Position numbers and translations under genes: made by a program. Of a DNA stretch of 20,859 nucleotides, positions 1 to 7,588 are shown one piece after another (within the stretch, counting starts at the first letter, position 1; every line of letters begins with the position of its first letter). A model generated the notes under the pieces. The model searched no databases and had not been told where the DNA came from. It saw only the letters and a program-made list of their open reading frames with translations. This DNA comes from Sulfurospirillaceae bacterium (GTDB lineage: Bacteria; Campylobacterota; Campylobacteria; Campylobacterales; Sulfurospirillaceae): NCBI GenBank assembly GCA_028705785.1, contig JAQWCT010000014.1, positions 1 through 20,859 on the forward strand, written 5' to 3'.

Positions 1-1464
1 TCTTGGAACATTGCCGATGTATCGACCTTTGTATTCTTTGTTTTTATCAATCTTATAGCTTGTATAAGTTGAATCATCAACTTTAAGATTTGTAATCAAA
101 GCATTAAACGCTTCAAGGCCATTATCCGCAATGATTTTAGCTTCTAGCATACGACAAGCTGTTCGTCCAAGTGTTGAAGCGACTGCTGTGATAGGAAGAC
201 CTGTATCTTTTAAGAATTGATTAACAACGGTTTGTACACGCTTGTTACCTAATGCATAGTTAACAACGATATTAGCCAATGGTCCAACTTGAAGTGGTTT
301 TCCATCATATCGTGGAGCTTTAATCCATGTATATTTACCGTTTTCATCGATAACTTTAGTAGGAGCTAAAACACCTTTATCATTGATAGTTTGACCATCT
401 TTGAAGCCTGTGTAATTAGGATCTTGTTTACCTTCATATGGGTGAAGTGCTGCATTGTCTTTATACCAAGCACGGGTTGCTTCTTCAGTAATTTTGCTCT
501 CATCAAGTGGATGTACTTTAAATGGTTTACCTGTTACCAAATTGATAACATCTTCTCCAAACATAACACCACTTTCAAATAAGAACTCTTTAGAATTAAG
601 TTGGAATTCTTTGTAAGTGAAAAGATTTGGTACACCAAGTCCTGCATTGACACTCGCTTCGCCTGCATATGCTTTTCCAGCCATAACAACATCTGGATAA
701 TAAGCACGATTGACAAATGCTGCAATCTCTTTAAATTTCGTTAAAAATTCACCTAAACGGGATGGAGTTTGTAAATCCATAATACATGTAACACCACCAA
801 CGCTTAAACTTTGTGGGTGGGGTTGTTTTGCACCAAAGATAGCCATCATCTGTGCCGCAACTCTTTGTAGTTCTAGTGCTTTAAGATAATGCGAAACAGC
901 GATCAAGTTTTGCTCAGGTGTCAATTTGTAAGTTGAGTGTCCCCAGTATGCGTTAGCGAATGGTCCAAGATGACCTTTTTTAACGAATTCCGCTACTCTC
1001 TTTTGAGCTGCCACCAAGTCATCAGCACCACATGCCATAGGAGCATCTGTATACTTAAATGCTTCGACAGCCGCTTTATGTGGATCAGCTTTAAGTGCAG
1101 AGACAACATCTACCCAGTCAAGTCCATGTAAGTGATAGAAATGAACAGGGTGATCATGCAAGAAGAGTGCACAGTTCATCAAAGTTCTTACTAATTTTGC
1201 ATTGAGTGGTGGTTCAATTCCAAGGGCATCTTCAACAGCAACGATACCTGCTTTGTAATGTGAGTAAGTACAAACACCACAAATTCTTTGTGTAAAGAAA
1301 CCTGCATCTCTTGGATCTCTACCTTTTAAAATGGTTTCAATTCCTCTCCAAAGCGTAGCGGATGAATATGCCTCCGTAACAACATTGTTGTCATCTACGA
1401 TAACCTCAACTCTCAAGTGCCCTTCAATTCTAGTTATAGGGTCAACTACTATTCTTTTGCTCAT
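1..1464 (-). CDS. hydB: [NiFe] hydrogenase large subunit HydB (3' end cut by window edge)
   Basis: Catalytic subunit of a membrane-bound uptake hydrogenase; it carries the NiFe(CN)2CO site that splits H2. The frame is open for 488 codons from the ATG at 1464 to the window edge, against about 570-580 residues for the family, so roughly 90 C-terminal residues are missing, including the DPCxxCxxH motif and the cleavable tail. The start reads MSKRIVVDPITRIEGHLRVE. The first nickel-binding motif RICGVC lies at about residues 60-65 (C62, C65), followed by the usual YSHY. An AAGGAT ribosome site precedes the start, and the gap to hydA is 17 nt, so the two are co-transcribed. It differs strongly from the other large subunit here (2866-4212), so the two are not a recent duplication. 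The palindrome core TACATGTA occurs at 783. Confidence 0.96.
   Translation of the reverse strand, partial: MSKRIVVDPITRIEGHLRVEVIVDDNNVVTEAYSSATLWRGIETILKGRDPRDAGFFTQRICGVCTYSHYKAGIVAVEDALGIEPPLNAKLVRTLMNCALFLHDHPVHFYHLHGLDWVDVVSALKADPHKAAVEAFKYTDAPMACGADDLVAAQKRVAEFVKKGHLGPFANAYWGHSTYKLTPEQNLIAVSHYLKALELQRVAAQMMAIFGAKQPHPQSLSVGGVTCIMDLQTPSRLGEFLTKFKEIAAFVNRAYYPDVVMAGKAYAGEASVNAGLGVPNLFTYKEFQLNSKEFLFESGVMFGEDVINLVTGKPFKVHPLDESKITEEATRAWYKDNAALHPYEGKQDPNYTGFKDGQTINDKGVLAPTKVIDENGKYTWIKAPRYDGKPLQVGPLANIVVNYALGNKRVQTVVNQFLKDTGLPITAVASTLGRTACRMLEAKIIADNGLEAFNALITNLKVDDSTYTSYKIDKNKEYKGRYIGNVPR
783..790. repeat. First of 13 copies of the TACATGTA palindrome
   Basis: TACATGTA starts at 783, 3949, 5044, 8154, 10586, 10733, 11478, 11768, 12779, 14881, 15977, 16535 and 19873. 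Eight are full TTACATGTAA (starting 3948, 5043, 8153, 10732, 11477, 14880, 15976, 16534). With about 63% AT and independent bases I expect about 0.7 copies of the octamer and under 0.1 of the 10-mer in this length. Copies lie in genes on both strands and in two intergenic sites. Confidence 0.85.
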
Positions 1465-1481
1465 TCAATTATCCTTAACTA

Positions 1482-2642
1482 TTATTCTTCGGAACTTTTG
1501 CCGCCACCCTTAACCGCAGCGATTGCAGCATGAGCAGCAATACCTACAGCTGTAGCAGTCAACAATGCAACACCCACTTTATCCGCAGTTTTATCTGCAC
1601 CCTCGCCATAGACTGTATTATAGAGTCTATCGCCAAGAGGAGACTCAAATGGTCCCATATTGTCCCAAAAATCTGGTTCAGAACAACCAATACAACCATG
1701 TCCTGCTTGAACTGGCCAAGAAGTATGTTGGTTAAATCTCTCACGAGAACAGTTGTTGAAAGTATAAGGTCCTTTACAACCAACTTTATAAAGACAGAAA
1801 CCTTTTTTAGCGCCTGCATCACCAAATTCTTGAACGAATTCACCTGCATCAAAGTGTCCACGACGCTCACAAAGATCATGGATTCGAATACCATAAGCCC
1901 ATTTTGGACGATAGTACGCATCAAGTGCTGGTAGGGTTCCAAAAAGAATATAATGAAGGACATTGCCCACAATATTTTTCTCACTTGGAGGACATCCTGG
2001 AACATTGATAACTGGTTTGTTTGTCACTTTACTAAGAGGTTGTGCATTGGTTGGATTAGGATGAGCCGCTTGAATACCACCAAAACTTGAACAAGATCCA
2101 ATCGCAAAGATAGCAGCAGCAGCATCAGCCGCTTTTTTAGCACTAGCTTGTCCTGTTTGTCCGTGAGGCCCAATGGTTAAGAAGTTACCACCATTACCAG
2201 TAGGAATACCACCTTCAACCATAAGAATAAATTTACCCTTATACTTCTCTATTGCACTCTCAAGATTATGCTCAGCTTGCCATCCAGCCGCCGCCATAAG
2301 TGTCTCATGATACTCTAATGAGATATAGTCAAAGATAAGACTATCGATGGTAGGTGCATCAGTTCTAAGTAAACTCTCACTACAACCTGTACACTCTGCC
2401 ATATGTAACCAAACGACAGGAAGTCGGTCTGTTAACTCAGCAGCTTGCGCCATCAATGGTGTAAACTCAGAAGGCAATGATAACATTGCTGTTACTCCCG
2501 CTGCCCACTTCATAAAATCTCTACGGCTGATGCCATTTTCTTCCATCAGTAACGCAATAGATTTGTCCTCTTTCATGCGAGGGAACTTCTCAAGTTTGCT
2601 GAGCCTATCAGCAAGACTTTGGTACAGTTTCGCGTGTTCCAT
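1482..2642 (-). CDS. hydA: [NiFe] hydrogenase small subunit HydA with Tat signal
   Basis: Electron-transfer subunit (386 aa) carrying three FeS clusters. A twin-arginine signal is visible at residues 38-68 (SRRDFMKWAAG, then a hydrophobic run ending AQAAE), so the folded HydAB dimer is exported. All expected ligands are present: proximal 4Fe4S C84, C87 (ECTGC), C184 (GSCSSFGG) and C217 (PGCPPSEKN); distal H255, C258, C283, C289; medial 3Fe4S C298, C317, C320. The C-terminal hydrophobic helix at about 355-376 is the usual membrane anchor that contacts the cytochrome b subunit. The start is fixed by a strong AGGAGA ribosome site 6 nt upstream of the ATG. It is the first gene of the hydAB operon. 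This is a typical group 1b, respiratory uptake type enzyme of Campylobacterota. Confidence 0.96.
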   Translation of the reverse strand: MEHAKLYQSLADRLSKLEKFPRMKEDKSIALLMEENGISRRDFMKWAAGVTAMLSLPSEFTPLMAQAAELTDRLPVVWLHMAECTGCSESLLRTDAPTIDSLIFDYISLEYHETLMAAAGWQAEHNLESAIEKYKGKFILMVEGGIPTGNGGNFLTIGPHGQTGQASAKKAADAAAAIFAIGSCSSFGGIQAAHPNPTNAQPLSKVTNKPVINVPGCPPSEKNIVGNVLHYILFGTLPALDAYYRPKWAYGIRIHDLCERRGHFDAGEFVQEFGDAGAKKGFCLYKVGCKGPYTFNNCSRERFNQHTSWPVQAGHGCIGCSEPDFWDNMGPFESPLGDRLYNTVYGEGADKTADKVGVALLTATAVGIAAHAAIAAVKGGGKSSEE

Positions 2643-2865
2643 CAGTTTCTCCTGTGTAAAATTTCCGATATCAAAATTAAAACAATCACTTAATAAAATA
2701 TTAAGCCCTATTTATTGAATGATTATTCATTTGGTATTAAATCAAATTTTTCTTTTGAGTGACGATTGAATACCATTAGATTAAAGTTCTTTTCAGCACA
2801 ATGTGAATTTAGGTAACATAAAAAGAGGATAAAAAGTGTATAGTATTAAAAAAAGCTGAACAATG
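2643..2865 (-). promoter_or_regulatory. Leader and promoter region of hydAB with three inverted repeats
   Basis: This 223-nt gap between hupL and hydA holds no credible gene. Upstream of the hydA ATG are three inverted repeats: CTTAATA-aaa-TATTAAG at 2689-2705 (perfect 7-bp arms), TGAAT-gatt-ATTCA at 2716-2729 (perfect 5-bp arms), and TTTGGT-attaa-ATCAAA at 2730-2746 (5 of 6 pairs). Their clustering 47-105 nt upstream of the start codon fits an operator region for the hydrogenase operon. A -10-like TATTTT lies inside the first repeat on the minus strand. The regulator is unknown; the third repeat loosely recalls FNR-type sites but its spacer is one base too long. Just after the hupL stop there is a T-run (minus strand, about 2846-2852), a weak candidate terminator. 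Confidence 0.45.
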
Positions 2866-4212
2866 TTACTGTGTTGTACAGACAGAACACACATCAAAAC
2901 TTTTAAAAATAAAGTCTGCTTTTTCAATACTAGGAAGTCCTAAAATGGCTTTTTGCACGATGGATGGATTTTCTGTCGTGCCATTTCCCAAATTCCATAC
3001 TGTTGGCGTGATAATGTCATATTCTTTGATAAAACCATTTTTAACACTGAGTTTATGGATTAGAGTTCCCCTCGATGCTTCTACAATACCAACGCCCTCA
3101 CCTGTCAAATAATTAAGATTTGACTTGGGCTTAATATAAGAGGGTTCACCGATATCTAACTGTGTTAATAATACTCGCGTTCTTTGAAGCAGATGCGCAC
3201 ATTCACAAACTCTTGCAACAATGCGTGTAAGCGTAGAATCCTTAAAGCGTCGATGCAGATCTCTTATCAAAGGGTCTTTAGCCATCATAAGTCTCGCGAG
3301 CGGTCCAACTTCAAAATAATTTTTTTTATATAATGCACTTTTTGAATAAGTATATCCCTTACCTTCTTTATCAAAAAAACTATTTTCTAAACTCTCCGCA
3401 ACATGACGAATGTCTGCTGGTAAAACGGTTGTCTTAACACATTTTGAAGCATGATCATATAAAAAACTCTCTCCTAATGCCAAAAATCTATCATAACTTC
3501 TACCACTACTATCAAATCCATGCTTCATCATGACTTCAATACTACGCTTTAAAGAAGAGTCGCTCACCATAATTTGTAAAGAAGAATCTATATCTAAAAA
3601 TTCTTCTATATGCATACCATACAAATAAGATTCACAAAAGGAAATAATCGTATGTAAAGAATGCTCGGCTTGCACAATATCGCTTTTAAGTGGGTCACAA
3701 GTTACACCTCCACTCATTAAAAAAGAACCATGAGGCCATTGTCCAGAAAAAATTGAACTTAACTTTAAGCTCTCTATAATGGTTTTTTGTGCGTCAAACC
3801 ACTCTTTATCTTTAAAAGCATTGGGCGTAAATTTTGGATTGGAAATTTTTTTGAGCTCTGGAAGAATAGAAAAATAAAACCACTTAATATGGTTTTGAAT
3901 CTTTTCAACATTGAGTGTAATTTCTCTAATATCTTTTGCTTTTTGGCTTACATGTAAAGGTTCACCAAAATCAGCATAACACGATTCAATCGCCAAAGTG
4001 GCGGTCAACGCATGAGAAGTTGAACAAATACCACATACCCTTGGCGTAATCGCTATGGCATCATATACAGGTCTATCTTTTAAAATATTTTCTATTCCTC
4101 TAAAATTAAAAAACTTAATGCGCGCAAAGTGAATCTTTGCATCTTCCCACTCAAGCTCTAAAGTCGCCTCGCCCTCGATGCGTTCTATAATCTCTTTAGT
4201 TATCTTTTTCAT
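2866..4212 (-). CDS. hupL: Cytosolic [NiFe] hydrogenase large subunit, HupL-like, without C-terminal tail
   Basis: Catalytic subunit (448 aa) of a second [NiFe] hydrogenase. The N-terminal RIEGEATLEL and motif L1, RVCGICSTSH (C60, C63, H67), are canonical. The second motif is unusual: the protein ends FDVCSVCTTQ, with C442 and C445 in place but Pro of DPC replaced by Val, the usual final His replaced by Gln, and nothing after it. There is therefore no peptide for a maturation endopeptidase to remove, as I recall for regulatory (HupV/HoxC-type) hydrogenases. It is much shorter than HydB and overlaps hupS by 17 nt, implying coupled translation. The likely assignment is group 2 (cytosolic uptake or sensing). 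The sub-group and whether it senses, fixes or oxidises H2 cannot be settled from sequence reading alone. Confidence 0.9.
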   Translation of the reverse strand: MKKITKEIIERIEGEATLELEWEDAKIHFARIKFFNFRGIENILKDRPVYDAIAITPRVCGICSTSHALTATLAIESCYADFGEPLHVSQKAKDIREITLNVEKIQNHIKWFYFSILPELKKISNPKFTPNAFKDKEWFDAQKTIIESLKLSSIFSGQWPHGSFLMSGGVTCDPLKSDIVQAEHSLHTIISFCESYLYGMHIEEFLDIDSSLQIMVSDSSLKRSIEVMMKHGFDSSGRSYDRFLALGESFLYDHASKCVKTTVLPADIRHVAESLENSFFDKEGKGYTYSKSALYKKNYFEVGPLARLMMAKDPLIRDLHRRFKDSTLTRIVARVCECAHLLQRTRVLLTQLDIGEPSYIKPKSNLNYLTGEGVGIVEASRGTLIHKLSVKNGFIKEYDIITPTVWNLGNGTTENPSIVQKAILGLPSIEKADFIFKSFDVCSVCTTQ

Positions 4213-5092
4213 CTATCAACTTTCGCTCAAGTCTTTCTATCTTAAAACTTTTAGCAATGCCAGCTAACGAATAATAGGCTCTTTTACTAATACCAAAAGG
4301 CGTTTGAGGCAAGGACATATTTGTTTGTGTTTCATAGAGTTTCATTTTAGGAAAATCAAACTCAGTACACCCCAAACATGGAGAGCCTGCTCTTGTTTTT
4401 GAGCCTACGCCATTCCACAGTATTTTATTGCAATTAGCGTGTGTCATAGGTCCTTGGCAACCATATTCATAAAAAAGACATCCCTCTTTTTCGCCCAATT
4501 GCTTACTATCAACTTTCCACTCAAAGTATTCGTTTCGTAAACAACCATGATGTGTTAGATAAGAAAAAATCTCTTTAGGTCTTAAAAACTCATCTAAAGA
4601 AACTTTTGCCTCTCTTTTGAGAAGAAAAAGAGTATCGATGAGCCATGCAGGATGCACAGGACAACCGGGGATATTGATAACATTACTTTTTTCAGACCAA
4701 TAACCTCCCCTACTTTTCCCACTAAAAAGAGCGCCTGTTATCTTCGCTTCATCTTTGAGTCTAAAAATGCCACCAAAACTAGCACAACTGCCTGCACAAA
4801 TAATATACCTCGCCCTTGAAGCTAATTCATCTAAAACTTTATGAAAAGGATAACCAAACTTTCTGATGATATCTTCATCCCTACTCAGTGCGCCCTCAAG
4901 AATAAGAAAATCAAATGGCGTATCACTTTGTAGGATTGCATCAAAGCTAGTATCCCCTAAAAGGAGAGGATGGTAAAGCATATCAAACGAAGAGGCAAAA
5001 CTTTCCATATGGGAATAGTTTAAAAAAGAGTGACTATTACCATTACATGTAAGACCTTGAAGCCAAACAATGGAAGATTTTGCTTTGGACAT
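4196..5092 (-). CDS. hupS: Cytosolic [NiFe] hydrogenase small subunit, HupS-like
   Basis: FeS subunit (298 aa) partnering the HupL-like protein. There is no Tat signal, as the protein begins directly at the flavodoxin-like domain (SIVWLQGLTCNGNSHSFLN), and no C-terminal membrane helix, so the enzyme is cytosolic. Ligands seen: C16, C103 (GSCASFGG) and C144 (PGCPVHP) for the proximal cluster; H181, C184, C205, C212 for the distal; C221, C239, C242 for the medial. The fourth proximal ligand, Cys in CxGC, is Asn19 here (CNGN). From memory, cyanobacterial HupS (group 2a) has a similar CxGN, which supports a group 2 placement. The ATG shares one base with the tetR stop (TAATG) and the 3' end overlaps hupL by 17 nt. 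Confidence 0.9.
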   Translation of the reverse strand: MSKAKSSIVWLQGLTCNGNSHSFLNYSHMESFASSFDMLYHPLLLGDTSFDAILQSDTPFDFLILEGALSRDEDIIRKFGYPFHKVLDELASRARYIICAGSCASFGGIFRLKDEAKITGALFSGKSRGGYWSEKSNVINIPGCPVHPAWLIDTLFLLKREAKVSLDEFLRPKEIFSYLTHHGCLRNEYFEWKVDSKQLGEKEGCLFYEYGCQGPMTHANCNKILWNGVGSKTRAGSPCLGCTEFDFPKMKLYETQTNMSLPQTPFGISKRAYYSLAGIAKSFKIERLERKLIDEKDN

Positions 5093-5679
5093 TACTGAAA
5101 TTTAAGTGCGTTATAGATATTTAAAGCGATGTCATCTACATAATCATTTAAATCTTTGGTTAAAACACCCTCACCATTTAAAAAGACAAATCCGCCTAAA
5201 TAACCCATAAACAAACCAAAAGCTGAGAAAAAGTCCTGATTGCGAAGTTCGCCTTTTGCCACGCCATCTTCAAAAAATATCATTAATTCCGTTACAAAAG
5301 CAGAGACACACAACATCCCCTCGCAGCCCTCTTTAAAAACTTCTTTGTTAGCAAGATAAACGCGTAAAAAGTAGTTAATATGTTGTGGCTTTGTAGAAGC
5401 CATATCAAAATAAACCGCTACGATATCTCTGATTTTTTGTTGTGATGATGCTTGTTGTTCATTTACTTTACGAATCTCTTCACCTAAAATATCGGATGAA
5501 TATTTGATGATTTCTTTTGCTAATTTTTCCTTAGACGAAAAATAATTATAGATATTTCCAACACTCATTCCCATGGCTCTTGCGATATCAGGAATTGTTG
5601 TTGCATAAAAACCATTTTTTGAAAAAAGCAAAAGCGCTGCGTCTAAAATCTTTTCACTTTTCTTTGATTTCTTGTCCAC
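5092..5679 (-). CDS. TetR/AcrR-family transcriptional regulator, first gene of the hup operon
   Basis: A 195-aa protein with a standard TetR N-terminal helix-turn-helix at about residues 8-55 (KILDAALLLFSKNGFYATTI, then SVGNIYNYFSSKEKL) and an all-helical C-terminal ligand-binding half that I cannot assign to an effector. The GTG start at 5679 is supported by an AAGGA ribosome site 8 nt upstream, and a -10-like TAAAAT (minus strand, 5709-5714) lies about 30 nt upstream. The stop overlaps the hupS ATG, so regulator and hydrogenase are translated from one message. This makes it the best candidate for controlling hupSL and itself, and possibly hydAB. I found no convincing palindromic operator in its own upstream region. 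Confidence 0.9.
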   Translation of the reverse strand: MDKKSKKSEKILDAALLLFSKNGFYATTIPDIARAMGMSVGNIYNYFSSKEKLAKEIIKYSSDILGEEIRKVNEQQASSQQKIRDIVAVYFDMASTKPQHINYFLRVYLANKEVFKEGCEGMLCVSAFVTELMIFFEDGVAKGELRNQDFFSAFGLFMGYLGGFVFLNGEGVLTKDLNDYVDDIALNIYNALKFQ

Positions 5680-5748
5680 TTTGTATATCCTTAAAAAGTT
5701 TCTACTTTATTTTAGCATTTTTATTAATTATTGTTTAAAAAAATTGAC

Positions 5749-5777
5749 TATAATTGTGAAAATAGAGAATCAAAGGA
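5749..5777 (+). promoter_or_regulatory. Promoter -10 and ribosome site of the TerB-like gene
   Basis: A consensus TATAAT at 5749-5754 preceded by an AT-rich stretch, as usual for Campylobacterota promoters that lack a clear -35. It is followed by AAAGGA at 5772-5777. The ribosome site lies 6 nt from the TTG at 5784 but 15 nt from the ATG at 5793, so the TTG is favoured. This region also separates the divergent tetR promoter. Confidence 0.55.
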
Positions 5778-5783
5778 TTAGAA

Positions 5784-6182
5784 TTGTTACTTATGAAACT
5801 TAGAACGGAAGAAAAGTTTGCTTTTTTACAACTATGCCAGTATGTAGCCAAGGCGGATGGAGAGTATAGCCCAAAAGAGAGACTCGTCATAGCAGAATAC
5901 TGTAGTGAAATGGGTATAGACAATATTGAAATCGACCAATCCCAATTCATGTTTGATGAAAATCTAGCAGTTTACACCAATAATAAAAGCCAAAAAATCG
6001 TTATGCTTTCACTGATGGTTTTAGTCCATATTGACCATAAATTTGGTATTTATGAACACAAGTCCATTGCTCAAATTGCTGCCAAATTTGATATCCAAGA
6101 AAAAGAACTTCAGTATCTTTCGATGTGGGGAAAAGCAGCTTCTGCGATGTTTGAACAAGCATTAATATTAATAGAAGAGTAA
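5784..6182 (+). CDS. TerB-like helical protein (single-domain)
   Basis: A 132-aa soluble, helical protein. The segment KFAFLQLCQYVAKADGEYSP followed by KERLVIAEYCSEMGID matches the TerB/DjlA-N type fold, in which an acidic DGE/sPxE turn between helices often binds metal. A second pseudo-repeat, HIDHKFGIYEHKSIAQIAAKF, follows at about residues 88-110. There is no signal peptide or membrane segment. TerB-like domains occur in tellurite resistance and in many stress or chaperone-linked proteins, and nothing nearby encodes other Ter proteins, so the function is unknown. The TTG start is chosen on ribosome-site spacing; ATG at 5793 is the alternative (129 aa). Confidence 0.72.
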   Translation: MLLMKLRTEEKFAFLQLCQYVAKADGEYSPKERLVIAEYCSEMGIDNIEIDQSQFMFDENLAVYTNNKSQKIVMLSLMVLVHIDHKFGIYEHKSIAQIAAKFDIQEKELQYLSMWGKAASAMFEQALILIEE

Positions 6183-6208
6183 GAGAGCCTTTAAACGGGC
6201 ACTCTTAC
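6179..6208. terminator. Hairpin between convergent terB-like gene and pgi
   Basis: Arms GTAAGAG (6179-6185) and CTCTTAC (6202-6208) pair perfectly. Inside them GCC/GGC (6187-6189 with 6198-6200) pairs again across one A:A mismatch, leaving an 8-nt loop. The hairpin begins on the last bases of the terB-like gene and lies before the pgi stop, so it can serve both strands. The T-tracts that follow are weak. Confidence 0.6.
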
Positions 6209-6216
6209 TCTGTAGT

Positions 6217-7476
6217 TTAATTATATTTTCGTTTGCGTTTTTCTTCGATGAGTTTTTTCTCTAAGATTTTCTTGCCATCTTCAACGCCGGGTTGGTCGTA
6301 AGTGTTGACATTCATCATTTGACCCAACAGTGAAGTCAAAAGCTCATAATAAAAAATCAACTTACCGATGTTTTCTTCATCAATATGTTTAATCGTAATC
6401 GTATCAATAGGAATGTCTTTTTTATCTAGCAACGCTTCAATAGTTGAGTCTGCTTGCATATTGATAAGGTCACAAAATGCGATGCCATTCATCAAATCTA
6501 AGGATTCTAATTCTGGGAGTGTGATATCTGGTATCTTGATTTTATCATCAAAATTTTCTATTTTTAAAACCGTTACACTTTTATCTCTAAGACCTTCAAC
6601 GATAAGTTGTAAAAAAGAGTGCTGATCTTTTGGACCGATGAGTCCAATAGGCGTTAAACCCACATTAAAACTACTTTGTTTTTGTTTCTTACCCAAACTC
6701 TCACCCCAAAGTTGAACATACCAATCCGTAAAATAGTCCAAACTTTCAGAGTAGGCAAAAAGGGTGTTGACATTGTAGTGCATCGAATTTTTAGCGTAAT
6801 AAGTTGCTTTTTTAAGCAATGTTTCTTTGATATAACCATCTTCAAAAAAGCTTTTTTTAATCTCTCTTGCACCATCAAGCAATCTTTGGATATCCACACC
6901 TGCGAGCAAAAGAGGAGCAAGTCCTGCTGCACTAAGGACTGAAAATCTTCCACCAACATTGACTGGTATATGAAGTACAAAAGATGGCATACTTTTAGCA
7001 TGTGCTTCAAGTTTTGAACCATCATCAGTCACAAATGTAAAGCGATAATCAAGTGAAATCTCTTTTGCTTGTAAAACAGCTAAAACATATTTATAGACAG
7101 AAATCGTCTCAATCGTTGAACCTGATTTACTGATAACAAAAAAGTGTGCATTGGCAATATCGATTTTATTAAGTGTGGAACGAATAGATGCAGGATCAGT
7201 ACTTTCAAAAAAATGCAATTTTTTATCAAAATCTCGAATACCCTTGAGCGCTCTAAAAATTGCTTTTGGTCCAAGTGAACTTCCACCAATACCGATAATA
7301 GCAATATCTTTAATCGCATCAAAATCATTTTTTGCTTTAAAATCCTCAAGATAATCTTCAAGATGACGAATGTCTTGATCAGGAAGTGCATAGTAACCTA
7401 TCGTTTTTTGTTCATTTTGTATCTTTTCAAAGATACCCTCTTCCACTTTGATGTTAAAATAAAGCGAATTTTTCAA
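6217..7476 (-). CDS. pgi: Glucose-6-phosphate isomerase
   Basis: Interconverts glucose 6-phosphate and fructose 6-phosphate in the cytosol. With glycolysis often incomplete in this phylum, it mainly serves gluconeogenesis and amino-sugar supply, including GlmU's pathway. The 419-aa length matches the short bacterial form. Motifs: IGIGGSSLGPKAI (about 61-73), FESTDPASI, VISKSGSTIET (sugar-phosphate binding), VGGRFSVLSAAGLAPLLLAG, QLWGESLGK with the catalytic Glu, GPKDQHSFLQL with the catalytic His, and near the end NTYDQPGVEDGKK with the catalytic Lys. The start is TTG at 7476, preceded by a strong GGGAGGAAG ribosome site. It converges on the terB-like gene and is divergent from the radical SAM gene. 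Confidence 0.96.
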   Translation of the reverse strand: MKNSLYFNIKVEEGIFEKIQNEQKTIGYYALPDQDIRHLEDYLEDFKAKNDFDAIKDIAIIGIGGSSLGPKAIFRALKGIRDFDKKLHFFESTDPASIRSTLNKIDIANAHFFVISKSGSTIETISVYKYVLAVLQAKEISLDYRFTFVTDDGSKLEAHAKSMPSFVLHIPVNVGGRFSVLSAAGLAPLLLAGVDIQRLLDGAREIKKSFFEDGYIKETLLKKATYYAKNSMHYNVNTLFAYSESLDYFTDWYVQLWGESLGKKQKQSSFNVGLTPIGLIGPKDQHSFLQLIVEGLRDKSVTVLKIENFDDKIKIPDITLPELESLDLMNGIAFCDLINMQADSTIEALLDKKDIPIDTITIKHIDEENIGKLIFYYELLTSLLGQMMNVNTYDQPGVEDGKKILEKKLIEEKRKRKYN

Positions 7477-7588
7477 ATTCTTCCTCCCATTAATAATTGT
7501 GGAGATATTACTACTAACAATCTTAAAAAAGCCAAAATAGAGAGCCTTTGTGCTATATTTTCACGATAAATCATTCTATGGGAGCGCT

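Noticed and set aside
1530..2718. Plus-strand open frames of 120-135 codons opposite hydA
   Set aside because: They are antisense shadows of a well-supported hydrogenase gene, lack ribosome sites and show no recognisable domains.
2643..2865. Sigma-54 (-24/-12) promoter for hydAB
   Set aside because: No GG-N10-GC element could be found upstream of the hydA start on the minus strand.
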